Below, piece by piece: positions 53,205 through 62,462 of a stretch of DNA of 64,000 bases (the stretch's first letter is position 1; each line of letters starts with the position of its first letter). A program made the position numbers and the translations under genes. The DNA lies in assembly GCF_963666525.1 (NCBI RefSeq), contig NZ_OY762905.1, positions 1,842,001 to 1,906,000 on the forward strand, read 5' to 3'. The notes beneath the pieces were generated by a model, which saw nothing but the letters and a program-made list of their open reading frames with translations, did not search any database and was not told the DNA's origin. The DNA comes from an uncultured Cohaesibacter sp. GTDB lineage: Bacteria; Pseudomonadota; Alphaproteobacteria; Rhizobiales; Cohaesibacteraceae.

Positions 53205-54323
53205 ATGACGCAACAAGGGAAAGGGAATATCAATCCCGGTCGAGATTTGCAACAGAACGAGCGCCAAATGCCAGCAGAGACATCTCAGAGAATCGACAGC
53301 CCCAAGACGAAAAGCGGCCCCAGACGGCTGCTTTGGGGGCTGGTGTTCATCTGTGCCCTGCTGTTCGCAGGCTGGTCGGCCTTCTGGTATTTCAGCTACT
53401 CGACCACGCAAAAACTCGTTGACCGCATCGTCGCCCGCGAGGTCAATGGCCAGCGCGTGATGACCTGCAGCGACCAGACGCTGGGCGGCTATCCCGTCCG
53501 GCTCGCCCTCGACTGCTCTTCCTATGCCATCAGGGATCCGGATTCTGGCTGGCAGATCAGCGGTGGCCCCGTGCAGGTCTACTGGCAGCTCAACGCGCCG
53601 GATCGGGCATCGGTGGAAACCAGCGCACCATTGCATATCGAGCAGGCGATGCTCGGGCAAAGCATCGAGGTAACCGGCAGCCGCATCCTCGGATCGGTGA
53701 TGCTCACCCCGCCCGACGTCGTCAGGGCCGTTTCATTCAGCGCGGAAGACGCCACACTCAGTGCCAACGACACAGCATTCGGCTCGTCCTTCGGCACCAT
53801 CCGGGCCGATGCCCTGTCTGTGGATGCCAGCCCCAACCCTGAAGCCGGCGGTGATCTGGACCTGACCTTCAAGGCCAGCGAGCTTTCGGTCGACCAGATT
53901 CCCATTCTCAATGGTGAAATGACATTCACTGCAGTCGAAGGACTCAGCGCCCTGATGCGTGACCGCAGCGACCCGACCGGGCTGTGGTTGCAGCAATCGG
54001 GCAGGATCAGGAACATCGATGGCTGGATGCAGATCGGCCAGAAGACTCTCAAGTTGAGAGGTGACATCGCTTTCAGTCAGGCTGGCCTTGCCAACGGCAC
54101 CCTCATGCTGCGCATTCTCAACCCCAACATCGATACGGCCCGGATCAAGAGCGAGCTGACGGCCAAACGCGATGGCTTCAATGGTCCTCTGACCGGTCTC
54201 CAGCTCATGGGAAAGCCGATAAAGGACGGGGATATGGTCGGCTCTGAAGTCAAGATCACCCTGACCAATGGTGCAATAAAGGCAGGGTTCCTGCCTTTGG
54301 GAACCCTGCCTCCAATGCGTTAG
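53205..54323 (+). CDS. DUF2125 domain-containing protein
   Basis: A roughly 372-residue protein with one N-terminal membrane helix (GLVFICALLFAGWSAFWYFS) and an extracytoplasmic domain. The family mark is GGYPVRLALDCSSYAIRD after the helix. The rest is strand-rich, like AsmA-type proteins. Function is unknown; the family is confined to alphaproteobacteria. The start is uncertain: ATG 53205 is taken, and 53268 is the alternative, with no strong ribosome-binding site at either. The last codons form a perfect 11-bp hairpin. Confidence 0.82.
   Translation: MTQQGKGNINPGRDLQQNERQMPAETSQRIDSPKTKSGPRRLLWGLVFICALLFAGWSAFWYFSYSTTQKLVDRIVAREVNGQRVMTCSDQTLGGYPVRLALDCSSYAIRDPDSGWQISGGPVQVYWQLNAPDRASVETSAPLHIEQAMLGQSIEVTGSRILGSVMLTPPDVVRAVSFSAEDATLSANDTAFGSSFGTIRADALSVDASPNPEAGGDLDLTFKASELSVDQIPILNGEMTFTAVEGLSALMRDRSDPTGLWLQQSGRIRNIDGWMQIGQKTLKLRGDIAFSQAGLANGTLMLRILNPNIDTARIKSELTAKRDGFNGPLTGLQLMGKPIKDGDMVGSEVKITLTNGAIKAGFLPLGTLPPMR
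54281..54310 (+). terminator. Hairpin within the last codons of the DUF2125 gene
   Basis: GGCAGGGTTCC (54281-54291) and GGAACCCTGCC (54300-54310) pair perfectly over an 8-base loop, 13 bases before the stop codon. There is no T tract. It may terminate or protect the mRNA end, or restrict read-through from the convergent tyrC gene. Confidence 0.5.
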
Positions 54324-54361
54324 ATAGCTATCTGGCAAGCACCGTCAGAGACGGGTCAGTC

Positions 54362-55336
54362 TCAGCTGGCCGTATGCTCGTGATCGTCGCTGTTGAGTGC
54401 CGGCGCATGAGTTTCGCCATCCTTGAGATGACGACCGAAGTCCGATGCGGCAATTTCCTGACCGGCATCAATGATGCTGCGGCGGATCGAGCGAGTGCGT
54501 GAGAACAGATCGAACAACGCGTCCCCGTCCCCCCAGCGAATGGCCCGCTGCAATGCCGTCAGATCCTCGGTGAAACGCCCCAGCATTTCCAGCGCCGCTT
54601 CCTTGTTGTGCAGGAAGACGTCCCGCCACATGGTCGGGTCAGACGCCGCAATACGGGTGAAGTCACGGAAGCCGCCGGCGGAATATTTGATGACCTCGGA
54701 ATTGGTCACCATTTCCAGATCAGATGCGGTGCCGACGATATTGTAGGCGATCAGATGCGGCAGATGCGAAGTGATGGCCAGCACATTGTCATGATGATGG
54801 GCATCCATCAGCTCGACATTTGAGCCAACCGTCGTCCAGAAGGTCTTGACCTTCTCGATCGCGGCCGGATCCGTACCTTCCGGTGGCGTCAGAATGCACC
54901 AGCGGTTGATGAACAGCTCGGCAAAGCCGGCATCCGGGCCGGATTCCTCGGTACCGGCAATCGGGTGGCCGGGAATGAAGTGCACGGTCTTGGGCAGATG
55001 CGGCTGCATCTGGCGGATAATCGACATCTTGACGGAGCCAACGTCGGTAACGATGGCGCCTTCCTTGAGATGCGGCGCGATCACCTTGGCCACGGTTTCG
55101 CAGACGCCGACCGGGGTGCAGACCACCACGAAATCGGCATCCTTGACGCTTTCAGCCATATCGCTGTGATAACTGTCTCCCAAGCCCAGCTCTTCCGCCC
55201 TCGCCAGGGTAGCGGCAGACCGCGTATGGACCGCGATATGCTCGACCAGACCCTTCTGTCGCGCTGCCAAAGAAATGGAAGACCCCAGAAGACCGATCCC
55301 GATCAGGGTCATGCGCTTGAAAAGAAACTCTGTCAT
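54362..55336 (-). CDS. Prephenate/arogenate dehydrogenase family protein
   Basis: A 324-residue NAD(P)-dependent TyrA/TyrC-type dehydrogenase of tyrosine synthesis. NAD loop LIGIGLLGSSISLAARQ, CTPVGVCETVAKV, VTDVGSVKMSII, catalytic His in IPGHPIAGTEESGPDAG, and the dimer-domain NVLAITSHLPHLIAY with GGFRDFTRIAASDPTMW. It lies five bases after hisC on the same strand, so the two are translated together. Whether it prefers prephenate or arogenate cannot be said. Confidence 0.93.
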   Translation of the reverse strand: MTEFLFKRMTLIGIGLLGSSISLAARQKGLVEHIAVHTRSAATLARAEELGLGDSYHSDMAESVKDADFVVVCTPVGVCETVAKVIAPHLKEGAIVTDVGSVKMSIIRQMQPHLPKTVHFIPGHPIAGTEESGPDAGFAELFINRWCILTPPEGTDPAAIEKVKTFWTTVGSNVELMDAHHHDNVLAITSHLPHLIAYNIVGTASDLEMVTNSEVIKYSAGGFRDFTRIAASDPTMWRDVFLHNKEAALEMLGRFTEDLTALQRAIRWGDGDALFDLFSRTRSIRRSIIDAGQEIAASDFGRHLKDGETHAPALNSDDHEHTAS

Positions 55337-55341
55337 CCAAT

Positions 55342-56451
55342 TTACCCTTTGAGGAAATCCGCCAGATGGCCGATCACGGCTTCACATGCTTCCGCCGTGC
55401 CGATGGTCATGCGCAAGGCATTCGGCAGGGCATAGGACCCGACCTGACGCAGAACGCAGCCCTTGGACAGCAGATAAGCATCCGCCTCAACGGCACTCTT
55501 GCCCGGAGTGTCGGGGAAGTGAATGAGAATGAAGTTGCCCACGCTCGGCGTGACCTTCAGGCCCAGCGCTTCCAGCGCGGCGGAGGTCTTGGGCAGCCAT
55601 TCCTCATTGTGCTTGACGGCCTTGCGGATGAAGTCCTGATCGCGCAGCGCAGCAACACCGGCAGCCTGGGCAGCCCCGGAAATGTTGAACGGCGGACGAA
55701 TGCGGTTCATCGCATCGATCACGGCCTGCGGTCCGTAGCACCAGCCAAGGCGCAGGGAGGCAAGGCCATAGACCTTTGAGAAGGTGCGCGTCATGACCAC
55801 ATTCTCACTGGTCGATGCCAGCTCGACGCCAGCCTCGTAATCGCTGCGGGTGACAAATTCCGAATAGGCAGCATCCAGCACCAGCAGAACGTGCGGCGGC
55901 AGGCCCGCATGCAGGCGGCGCACTTCCGAAGACGGAATATAGGTACCGGTCGGATTGTTCGGGTTGGCAAGGAAGACCATCTTGGTCTTGTCGGTCACCG
56001 CAGCCAGAATGGCGTCGACATCCGTCGTCATGTCCTGTTCCTTGGCGATGACAGGAACGCCACCGGCAGCCCTGATGGCAATCGGGTAGACAGCAAACCC
56101 ATATTCGCTGTAGATCGCCTCGTCACCCTTCTCAAGGAAGGTGTAGCAGAGCAGGCTGATTACCTCGTCCGAACCGGCGCCACACAGGATGCGGTCCGGA
56201 TGGAGACCATAGACCTCACCGATCACACCGCGCAGAACGACACTGCCACCATCCGGATAAAGCTCCAGATTGCCGGTCATCTGACGGAAAGCGTCCATCG
56301 CCTTCGAGCTGGCGCCGAAAGGGGATTCGTTGGACGACAATTTGTGGATGGGCGCTGCGCCATCGATCTCGGCCTTGCCGGGAACGTAAAGCGGGATATC
56401 GAGAAGCCCATCACGCGGTTGAGGCCGTTTAGGCTGTCCGGAAGAGGACAT
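55342..56451 (-). CDS. hisC: Histidinol-phosphate aminotransferase
   Basis: A 369-residue PLP class II aminotransferase. N-terminal KLSSNESPFGASSKAM, FLANPNNPTGTYI, the DAAYSEF motif, the PLP lysine in TRTFSKVYGLASLRLGW and the C-terminal Arg in ANALRMTIG are all seen. In this gene neighbourhood (chorismate mutase, hisC, tyrC) the enzyme may also transaminate aromatic keto acids, as in other alphaproteobacteria. Complete; the start at 56451 follows GGAGTGG. Confidence 0.93.
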   Translation of the reverse strand: MSSSGQPKRPQPRDGLLDIPLYVPGKAEIDGAAPIHKLSSNESPFGASSKAMDAFRQMTGNLELYPDGGSVVLRGVIGEVYGLHPDRILCGAGSDEVISLLCYTFLEKGDEAIYSEYGFAVYPIAIRAAGGVPVIAKEQDMTTDVDAILAAVTDKTKMVFLANPNNPTGTYIPSSEVRRLHAGLPPHVLLVLDAAYSEFVTRSDYEAGVELASTSENVVMTRTFSKVYGLASLRLGWCYGPQAVIDAMNRIRPPFNISGAAQAAGVAALRDQDFIRKAVKHNEEWLPKTSAALEALGLKVTPSVGNFILIHFPDTPGKSAVEADAYLLSKGCVLRQVGSYALPNALRMTIGTAEACEAVIGHLADFLKG

Positions 56452-56629
56452 TTGACCACTCCTGAAAAATTAGTCTGGTTTTACACTGGGCCTGTCTTAC
56501 AGCCAAGGCAGAACCCCATTCAAGCAAAAAGCTCCGGCAACTGCGGCAAAGGCCCAGATTCATGAAGAATCATGCGTTTTCACGGAGAATCTTGGCAAAC
56601 AAAAAGAATTCGCCATTCCTCCGGGCAGG

Positions 56630-57475
56630 CTACTTGGCAGGTGCCAGAGAAATCGGCGACCAGTAGCCCCCGACAATGCCGCGAATGACCATCGGGTTGT
56701 GGGGCAGGCGGGTCAGCTTTTCGACTTCGACGTCGGCCACCGAGAAGGGAACCGCGATCAGGCATTCACAATGCCCCTCCTGCATGGTCGCAGAGATCAT
56801 CTGACCTCCCATCGCAGTAACAGCCGCATCGACGCCCTCTTCATGCGGAGCGCAGATGGCAACAAGGCGCATGTCCGGAACCGTGGTATCCATCAGCGGC
56901 ATTGACAGCACGAACGCATCCAGATCAACCGGACGCCCCGGTTGTTTGATTACTGGCAGCCGCCCGATTACCTGCACGCCGTCCTCGGACAGATTGACCC
57001 ACCAGGCACTCTTGGCTTCCGCATGGTTATGAATGAGCCCGAGCGCCGACCCATCCGCCTGTCGGACCTGCTCGATAACACCCGCGCTGTCGCTGGCATC
57101 CTTGAAGCCGACCGTAAAACCGAAATAGAAACGAGCCACATCGCGCAGCTCGACGCCCGGCTCTACGATCACGTCATAGGGGGCCTGCATATGGGTGAAG
57201 GTCGCAATGATCTCGCGCCAGAGATGTTCCACGGTGGTGATCGGCAGAATGCCGCGATGCCGCCCGACGAGCCGTCGCATCATGTCCATTTCCCGTCCGG
57301 GCCGAAAGGCAGCGCCCGGCTTGTGCGTCCGTTTGACGGCAATGAGAGCCTGAACGATCTCGCTCCGCTCGATCAGATGACGGTGTATGGACTCGTCGAT
57401 GCGGTCTATGCGCTGACGCAGTTCGTCCAGGGTCGGTTCGTCCTTCTCCTTGCTCTCAATCGGGGCTTTGGTCAT
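56630..57475 (-). CDS. Chorismate mutase with a C-terminal domain of unknown role
   Basis: A 281-residue protein. Residues about 15-100 are an AroQ chorismate mutase: LDELRQRIDRIDESIHRHLI, AVKRTHKPGAAFRPGRE and LVGRHRGILPITTVEHLWRE match its three helices. The remaining 170 residues have an alpha/beta pattern vaguely like the regulatory half of prephenate dehydratase but without the catalytic TRF motif. It lies 178 bases ahead of hisC, so it probably belongs to the same unit for Phe/Tyr synthesis. ATG 57475 is preceded by AGGA. Confidence 0.87.
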   Translation of the reverse strand: MTKAPIESKEKDEPTLDELRQRIDRIDESIHRHLIERSEIVQALIAVKRTHKPGAAFRPGREMDMMRRLVGRHRGILPITTVEHLWREIIATFTHMQAPYDVIVEPGVELRDVARFYFGFTVGFKDASDSAGVIEQVRQADGSALGLIHNHAEAKSAWWVNLSEDGVQVIGRLPVIKQPGRPVDLDAFVLSMPLMDTTVPDMRLVAICAPHEEGVDAAVTAMGGQMISATMQEGHCECLIAVPFSVADVEVEKLTRLPHNPMVIRGIVGGYWSPISLAPAK

Positions 57476-57742
57476 GATCGTCCTGTCTTCTTTTTTCTGT
57501 CGTTGCGAGGCGCACAAAAGCGGCGGGCTGGTGCGAAACGTGAGGCGGTAAAAGCAGGCTGAATTCAGCGCTTTTCCCCGCTCTTGATCGGATAAAATCC
57601 AATTGGCTGGCCATTGGGCTGGATAGTATCCTTAAAAGGGAGGCACCACAAAAGCAAAGAAAAGATTTGACTTGTACCCCCATGCTCCCTAGCTACTTTG
57701 CACAAGACAAAAAAACCAGTCCGTCTTTGGAGAAAATGCCCC

Positions 57743-58978
57743 ATGAACAGTCCGACCGACAACAACAATCCGGATGCCGGTGCGAAAAGTCGGGAAGAGC
57801 GCGCAGCCGAGGAAGCGCTGGCGCCTTCCAGTCGCAGTGTGACCTTCGGTCCGGACAAGCCGCTCAAGCTTGATGCGGGCGGCGAACTGACCCCCTTCAC
57901 GATCGCCTACGAGACCTATGGCCGCCTCAACGAAGAGCGCTCCAACGCCATTCTTGTCTTCCATGCTCTGACCGGCGACCAGTATGCCGCCTCCCCGTCC
58001 CCCGTGACGGGCAAGCCCGGCTGGTGGTCGACGATGATCGGTCCGGGCAAGCCGATCGATACCGACCGCTACTATGTCATCTGTTCGAATGTGCTGGGCG
58101 GCTGTTCCGGCTCCACTGGTCCGGCATCCATCAATCCCGCGACCGGCAAATGCTATGGCCTTGATCTGCCGCTGATTACCGTGGCCGACATGGTCCGTGC
58201 CCAGACAATGCTGGTGGACCATCTGGGTGTCGACACCCTGTTCAGTGTCATTGGCGGCTCAATGGGCGGCATGCAGGCCATGCAGTGGGCCGCGGCCTAT
58301 CCCGAACGGGTCAAGTCGGCGATCCTGATTGCCACCGCCTCGCACCATTCTTCCCAGAATATCGCCTTCTACGAAGTGGGCCGTCAGGCCGTGATGGCAG
58401 ATCTGGACTGGCATGGCGGGCGCTATCACGATTTCGGCGTCACCCCGCGCAAGGGCCTCGCGGTTGCACGGATGGCTGCCCATGTCACCTACATGTCCGA
58501 ACAGTCGTTGCAGAGCAAATTCGGGCGCAATCTGCAGAACAGCGACCACAAGGCCTTTTCCTTCGATGCCGAGTTCGAGATCGAGAGCTATCTGCACCAT
58601 CAGGGCATGACCTTCGTCGACCGGTTCGACGCCAACTCCTATCTCTATGTTACGCGCGCGATGGACTATTTCGATCTGGCGGCGGACTATGACGGACAGC
58701 TGGCCAAGGCCTTCATGGGAACGAAGACCCGTTTCTGTGTCGTCTCCTTCACCTCCGACTGGCATTTCCCCACTGCGGCCAGCCGGACCATCGTCCATGC
58801 GCTCAACGCAGCGGGCGCTTCAGTGAGCTTTGTCGAGATTGACAGCGACAAGGGCCATGACGCCTTTCTGCTCGAGGAACCGGAATTCTTCGACGCGATC
58901 AACGGCTTCCTGCACGCAGCCGACCGCAGCGCCGGACTGCCCGAGACACCGGATACCAAAAAGGACGACCGCTCATGA
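57743..58978 (+). CDS. metX: Homoserine O-acetyltransferase
   Basis: A 411-residue alpha/beta hydrolase-fold enzyme starting methionine synthesis from homoserine. The nucleophile Ser lies in [15 protein letters not shown], the oxyanion region in [13 protein letters not shown], the Asp in [16 protein letters not shown] and the His in [14 protein letters not shown] 57743 has GGAG ten bases upstream; a frame open from 57698 is less likely. The stop overlaps metW by four bases. No convincing SAM riboswitch was found in the leader. Confidence 0.95.
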   Translation: MNSPTDNNNPDAGAKSREERAAEEALAPSSRSVTFGPDKPLKLDAGGELTPFTIAYETYGRLNEERSNAILVFHALTGDQYAASPSPVTGKPGWWSTMIGPGKPIDTDRYYVICSNVLGGCSGSTGPASINPATGKCYGLDLPLITVADMVRAQTMLVDHLGVDTLFSVIGGSMGGMQAMQWAAAYPERVKSAILIATASHHSSQNIAFYEVGRQAVMADLDWHGGRYHDFGVTPRKGLAVARMAAHVTYMSEQSLQSKFGRNLQNSDHKAFSFDAEFEIESYLHHQGMTFVDRFDANSYLYVTRAMDYFDLAADYDGQLAKAFMGTKTRFCVVSFTSDWHFPTAASRTIVHALNAAGASVSFVEIDSDKGHDAFLLEEPEFFDAINGFLHAADRSAGLPETPDTKKDDRS

Positions 58979-59628
58979 GCAAATCAGAAAAGAAGCCGCT
59001 CATTGTCGGCGGTCGCGCCGACAACACCCGCATCGACTTCGAGCTGGTTTCCGACCTCATCGAGCCGGGCACCAAGATCCTCGACGTGGGCAGTGACGAT
59101 GGCGCCCTGCTTGAGCTGCTGCGTGACAGCCGCCAGGTGGAAGGCCGCGGGATCGAGTTGTCCCAGAAGGGCGTCAACAAATGCGTGGCGCGCGGACTCT
59201 CGGTCATTCAGGGCGACGCGGACGAAGACCTGATCTATTACCCCGATGACAGTTTCGACTATGTGATCCTCAGCCAGACCATTCAGGCCACCCGCAATCC
59301 CAGGCTGGTGCTGGAGCACCTGCTGCGCATCGGCCGCAAGGCGATCGTCTCCTTCCCCAATTTCGGCCACTGGCGGGTCCGCACCGACCTCCTGCTACAC
59401 GGCACGATGCCGGTCAACGACTACCTGCCATACACATGGTACGACACACCGAACATCCATTTCTGCACGGTCAGGGATTTCGTCAATCTGTGCCGGGAAG
59501 TCGATGCCGACATCGAGAAGGCCCACGGGCTGCAGGGCAACGGCGAGCGCATTTCCTTCTCCGCCCCATGGTGGTTCTGGAACCTGTTCGCCGAACAGGC
59601 CATCTTCCTGCTGAGCCGCAAGCACTGA
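58975..59628 (+). CDS. metW: Methionine biosynthesis protein MetW
   Basis: A 217-residue methyltransferase-fold protein that pairs with MetX for full acetyltransferase activity. Segments [60 protein letters not shown] and [17 protein letters not shown] are typical of MetW. Its ATG overlaps the metX stop (ATGA), so translation is coupled. Confidence 0.95.
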   Translation: MSKSEKKPLIVGGRADNTRIDFELVSDLIEPGTKILDVGSDDGALLELLRDSRQVEGRGIELSQKGVNKCVARGLSVIQGDADEDLIYYPDDSFDYVILSQTIQATRNPRLVLEHLLRIGRKAIVSFPNFGHWRVRTDLLLHGTMPVNDYLPYTWYDTPNIHFCTVRDFVNLCREVDADIEKAHGLQGNGERISFSAPWWFWNLFAEQAIFLLSRKH

Positions 59629-59648
59629 CCGCCCCAAAGGGTCAGCGC
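59622..59648. terminator. Weak hairpin between convergent metW and methyltransferase genes
   Basis: GCACTGACC (59622-59630) and GGTCAGCGC (59640-59648) pair with one mismatch over a 9-base loop. No T tract is present, so the call is tentative. Confidence 0.4.
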
Positions 59649-59681
59649 ACGGACTTGGGCATCGCTGGGCGCGCCCATGCC

Positions 59682-60470
59682 TCAGCGATGGTGCTCGGGC
59701 GGTGAGAAGGCATTGAGTGTGGGGAAATGCCCCCCTGCCGCTGGCAGGTTCGGCACCGGCAGGAAAACGGGCCGGAAGCTGGTCTTGGCCATGTTGACCT
59801 CCTTGCTCACCAGCCCTTGCGCCAGAAGCTTCGTCGCCTCGACAATCAGCACACCGGAAAAGGCTGGCCAGCATTGGGCACCGATCCGCTCCCAGAGCTG
59901 AGCCGACCCCAGAAAACGCTGACGCTTGAAGGGCGCAAAATAGAGACCGTCATTCCATTGCGTTGGCGTGAACATGGTATCGCGCAACAGATGGGTCAAC
60001 TGTCGCTTGGAGAAGGGACGCCCATAGGCAAACGGCGAATGCTCCATCCGGGCCCAGACCCCGCGGCGATTGGGCACCACGATCATCAGTCGACCTCCGG
60101 GCGTCAACACTCGCCAGATCTCGCGCAGATGTTCGGCCGGATTGTCCACCAGCTCCAGCATGTGAACCAGAACGATCCGATCGATGCTGGCATCCGGCAG
60201 CGGCAGTTCGTTGCTTTCCACCAGCGCCGTCAGAGACGCCCCGGTGGAGGGCCAGTAGACGGCACCCTGCCGAGAAGGCATGAAGGCCAGTGTCCGCTCG
60301 GCGCTTGTTCGCATGCTGCGGATATAGGGTGGCGCATAACCGACGCCGAGCACGCTCAATCCCTTGACATTCGGCCAGAGCGCCCGGATCCGCTGATTGA
60401 CGTGATGCGCAGTGACGCGCCCCAGCGGCTGGGCGTAGAAATTTCTCAAGTCTAGAACATCAAGAAACAT
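59682..60470 (-). CDS. Class I SAM-dependent methyltransferase
   Basis: A 262-residue methyltransferase-fold protein starting MFLDVLDLRNFYAQPLG. Its SAM motif I is weak (KGLSVLGVGYAPPYI), but DASIDRIVLVHMLELVDNP and IWRVLTPGGRLMIVVPNR are typical of Methyltransf_11. Genes of this type stand divergent from gloB in many alphaproteobacteria, with unproven function. ATG 60470 gives the conserved start; a longer frame reaches 60506. Confidence 0.85.
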   Translation of the reverse strand: MFLDVLDLRNFYAQPLGRVTAHHVNQRIRALWPNVKGLSVLGVGYAPPYIRSMRTSAERTLAFMPSRQGAVYWPSTGASLTALVESNELPLPDASIDRIVLVHMLELVDNPAEHLREIWRVLTPGGRLMIVVPNRRGVWARMEHSPFAYGRPFSKRQLTHLLRDTMFTPTQWNDGLYFAPFKRQRFLGSAQLWERIGAQCWPAFSGVLIVEATKLLAQGLVSKEVNMAKTSFRPVFLPVPNLPAAGGHFPTLNAFSPPEHHR

Positions 60471-60713
60471 GAAAAGCAGACACTCCCGCCAAGGGCGGGT
60501 CCCCATCGCAGGTCTTCGGTTTGCAGACCCCTTGCTGCCCTAATGTGGCATCTCGAACCGCCAATTCCAAGCAACAAAAACCACAAACTGTTCGCAGGTT
60601 GGTTGAGACCGCAAACCCGACCCCTATATAGACATTAAAATCTGGGAATTCTGATTGAAACATGTAAATGTTGCCAATAACGCCAGAGAATGCGATCACC
60701 GGAGACCTCAGAA

Positions 60714-61490
60714 ATGCCACAGCAACCCCTTGAAACAAAACTCATTGCCTGCCGCTCGGACAATTACGCCGTGCTGGCCCATGACAGGGAAGCCAATCTG
60801 ACGTTTCTTGTGGACGTGCCTGAGGCCAATGCCGTGAGAGCAGCCTTGAAGGAAACCGGCTGGACCCTGACGCACATTCTGATCACCCACCACCATTATG
60901 ACCACGTGGAAGGCCTCTCGGCCATCAAGGCCGAAACGGGTGCCAAAGTCTATGGCCCGGCAGAAAGCGCCGAAAAGATCGGTCACATCGACGAAGCCCT
61001 GTCCGATGGCGACAGCTTCAAGTTCGGCTCGCAGAAAGTCTTCGTGCTTGGCACACCGGGCCATACGCTCGATCATATCTGCTACTGGTTGCCAGACGCC
61101 CAACTGGCCTTTACCGGCGACACGCTGTTTGCCATGGGATGTGGCCGGGTGTTCGAGGGCACGCTCAAGGAGATGTGGTTCTCCGTCGACAAGCTGGCCA
61201 AACTGCCGCCCGAGACCACGGTTTTCTGCGGCCATGAATACACCGAAGCCAATGGCAATTTCTGTCTCACCATCGAGCCGGACAATGAGGTGCTCACGCA
61301 GCGGGTCGAGGAAATCAGGGAGTTGCGCGCCAAAGGCCTGCCGACCGTACCAACCAGCATTCTGGACGAACTGAGCACCAACTGCTTCCTGCGGGCCAAC
61401 GACGAGGACGTCAAGGCTTCTCTTGGCATGACTGGCGCCGAGGACTGGGAGGTTTTTGCCGAAATCCGTACCCGCAAGGACAAGGCCTGA
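60714..61490 (+). CDS. gloB: Hydroxyacylglutathione hydrolase (glyoxalase II)
   Basis: A 258-residue metallo-beta-lactamase-fold enzyme splitting S-lactoylglutathione to lactate and glutathione. The binuclear metal motif is ITHHHYDHVEG; further ligands are the His in LGTPGHTLDH, the Asp in LAFTGDTLFAMGCGR and the His in VFCGHEYTEAN. The C-terminal glutathione-binding segment ends TNCFLRAND and VFAEIRTRKDK. GGAG lies at a good distance from the ATG at 60714. Confidence 0.96.
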   Translation: MPQQPLETKLIACRSDNYAVLAHDREANLTFLVDVPEANAVRAALKETGWTLTHILITHHHYDHVEGLSAIKAETGAKVYGPAESAEKIGHIDEALSDGDSFKFGSQKVFVLGTPGHTLDHICYWLPDAQLAFTGDTLFAMGCGRVFEGTLKEMWFSVDKLAKLPPETTVFCGHEYTEANGNFCLTIEPDNEVLTQRVEEIRELRAKGLPTVPTSILDELSTNCFLRANDEDVKASLGMTGAEDWEVFAEIRTRKDKA

Positions 61491-61579
61491 CCTGGATCTG
61501 AGCTGGATCCGAACCGGTCATGAGCTGGGTCTGCGCGCGCAAGCGTCCCGCGCGGGCCAATCACCCGGAGGAGGCTGGC

Positions 61580-62071
61580 CTAGAAAGGCTCGCTGCCAAA
61601 CAGCTTCTTGGCGGTCTCGTTGATCAGGGTGTGACGGCGATCGAATTTCTTGGCCAGAATGATGTTGGTCATTGTCCGCACCACGCCCTGGATTTCGCCA
61701 ATCTCGTCCAGCAGGGCATCGAGGTCTTCCAGCTGCGGCATCTCGACGATCAGCGAAAGATCGAACGCCCCGTTAACCGTGAAGCAGGACGAAATCTCCG
61801 GATAGTCTTCCAGCTTCTTGACGATCGGCCCCTGCAGTTTCGGGTCGATCTCGACAAACACGATGGCCCGGTTGAGCGCTTCCATCGGATCGCTGTTAAG
61901 CAGCACCGTAAAGCCGTCAATCACCCCTTCGCGCTTCAGCCGTTCGATCCGCTCATGCACGGTTGAGCGGGCAACATCCAGCTTGCGGCCAATTTCGGAA
62001 GTGGAAAGACGCGCATCCGCCTGCAACAGGCGAATGAGTTTTCTGTCCAGATCGTCTAGCGCACGCCGCAT
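61580..62071 (-). CDS. Lrp/AsnC family transcriptional regulator
   Basis: A 163-residue regulator with an N-terminal winged helix (LDDLDRKLIRLLQADARLST, then IGRKLDVARSTVHERIERLK) and a C-terminal RAM ligand domain (SSCFTVNGAFDLSLIVEM). ATG 62071 has AGGAGAGAG upstream. It is divergent from an ALDH7-type dehydrogenase gene, which it probably regulates in response to lysine or a derived amino acid. A run of 14-base repeats lies just upstream of its start. Confidence 0.93.
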   Translation of the reverse strand: MRRALDDLDRKLIRLLQADARLSTSEIGRKLDVARSTVHERIERLKREGVIDGFTVLLNSDPMEALNRAIVFVEIDPKLQGPIVKKLEDYPEISSCFTVNGAFDLSLIVEMPQLEDLDALLDEIGEIQGVVRTMTNIILAKKFDRRHTLINETAKKLFGSEPF

Positions 62072-62462
62072 TGCTCTCTCCTGCCAGTAGGCCCCTGTCT
62101 TGAGGACCATGTCTTGAGGACCATGTCTTGAGGACCATGTCTTCAGGCCAATGTTTGGCCTTGTCGAAAGTCACTTGTGAACAGGCTGTCGTCCAGCCAT
62201 ATATCATATGCTCACTTATTCATGATTTTCCCTCAAGGGCCACCGCTAAATTGACATGTTCCCAAAATTTTCCAGCATATTGCTCGATAAATTTGACAAT
62301 TTGCCAAAACAGCCCTGACACCCCTCTGTTTCTATAGCATCAGGCTCATTATACTCATAGCCGACAAACGAATTTTCATCAACAAAATCAACATTTTAAA
62401 GGTGGACAGTTTTACCTCCCCCTACTGAACCACCTGAACCCCTACCTCCCGGAGATCCCTAG
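62072..62462. promoter_or_regulatory. Divergent control region of the Lrp and amaB genes
   Basis: About 390 bases. The left part holds the 14-base tandem repeat (62096-62150); the right part is AT-rich, with TTGACA at 62251-62256 but no well-spaced -10. Presumed site of Lrp action. Confidence 0.5.
62096..62150. repeat. 14-bp tandem repeat, about four copies
   Basis: TGTCTTGAGGACCA occurs three times head to tail (62096-62109, 62110-62123, 62124-62137), followed by a partial copy TGTCTTCAGGCCA (62138-62150). It starts 25 bases upstream of the Lrp-type gene. It could be a multi-site operator or a simple slippage repeat. Confidence 0.9.

Noticed and set aside
53127-53660. N-terminal extension of ChaC
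   Set aside because: The extra 178 codons are antisense to the DUF2125 gene. The conserved N-terminus and ribosome-binding site point to 53126.
57518-57742. SAM-II riboswitch ahead of metX
   Set aside because: A GATTTGAC string is present, but I found neither the GGUGAUUUG pairing arm nor the GCUAAA pseudoknot element in order. A covariance-model search would settle it.
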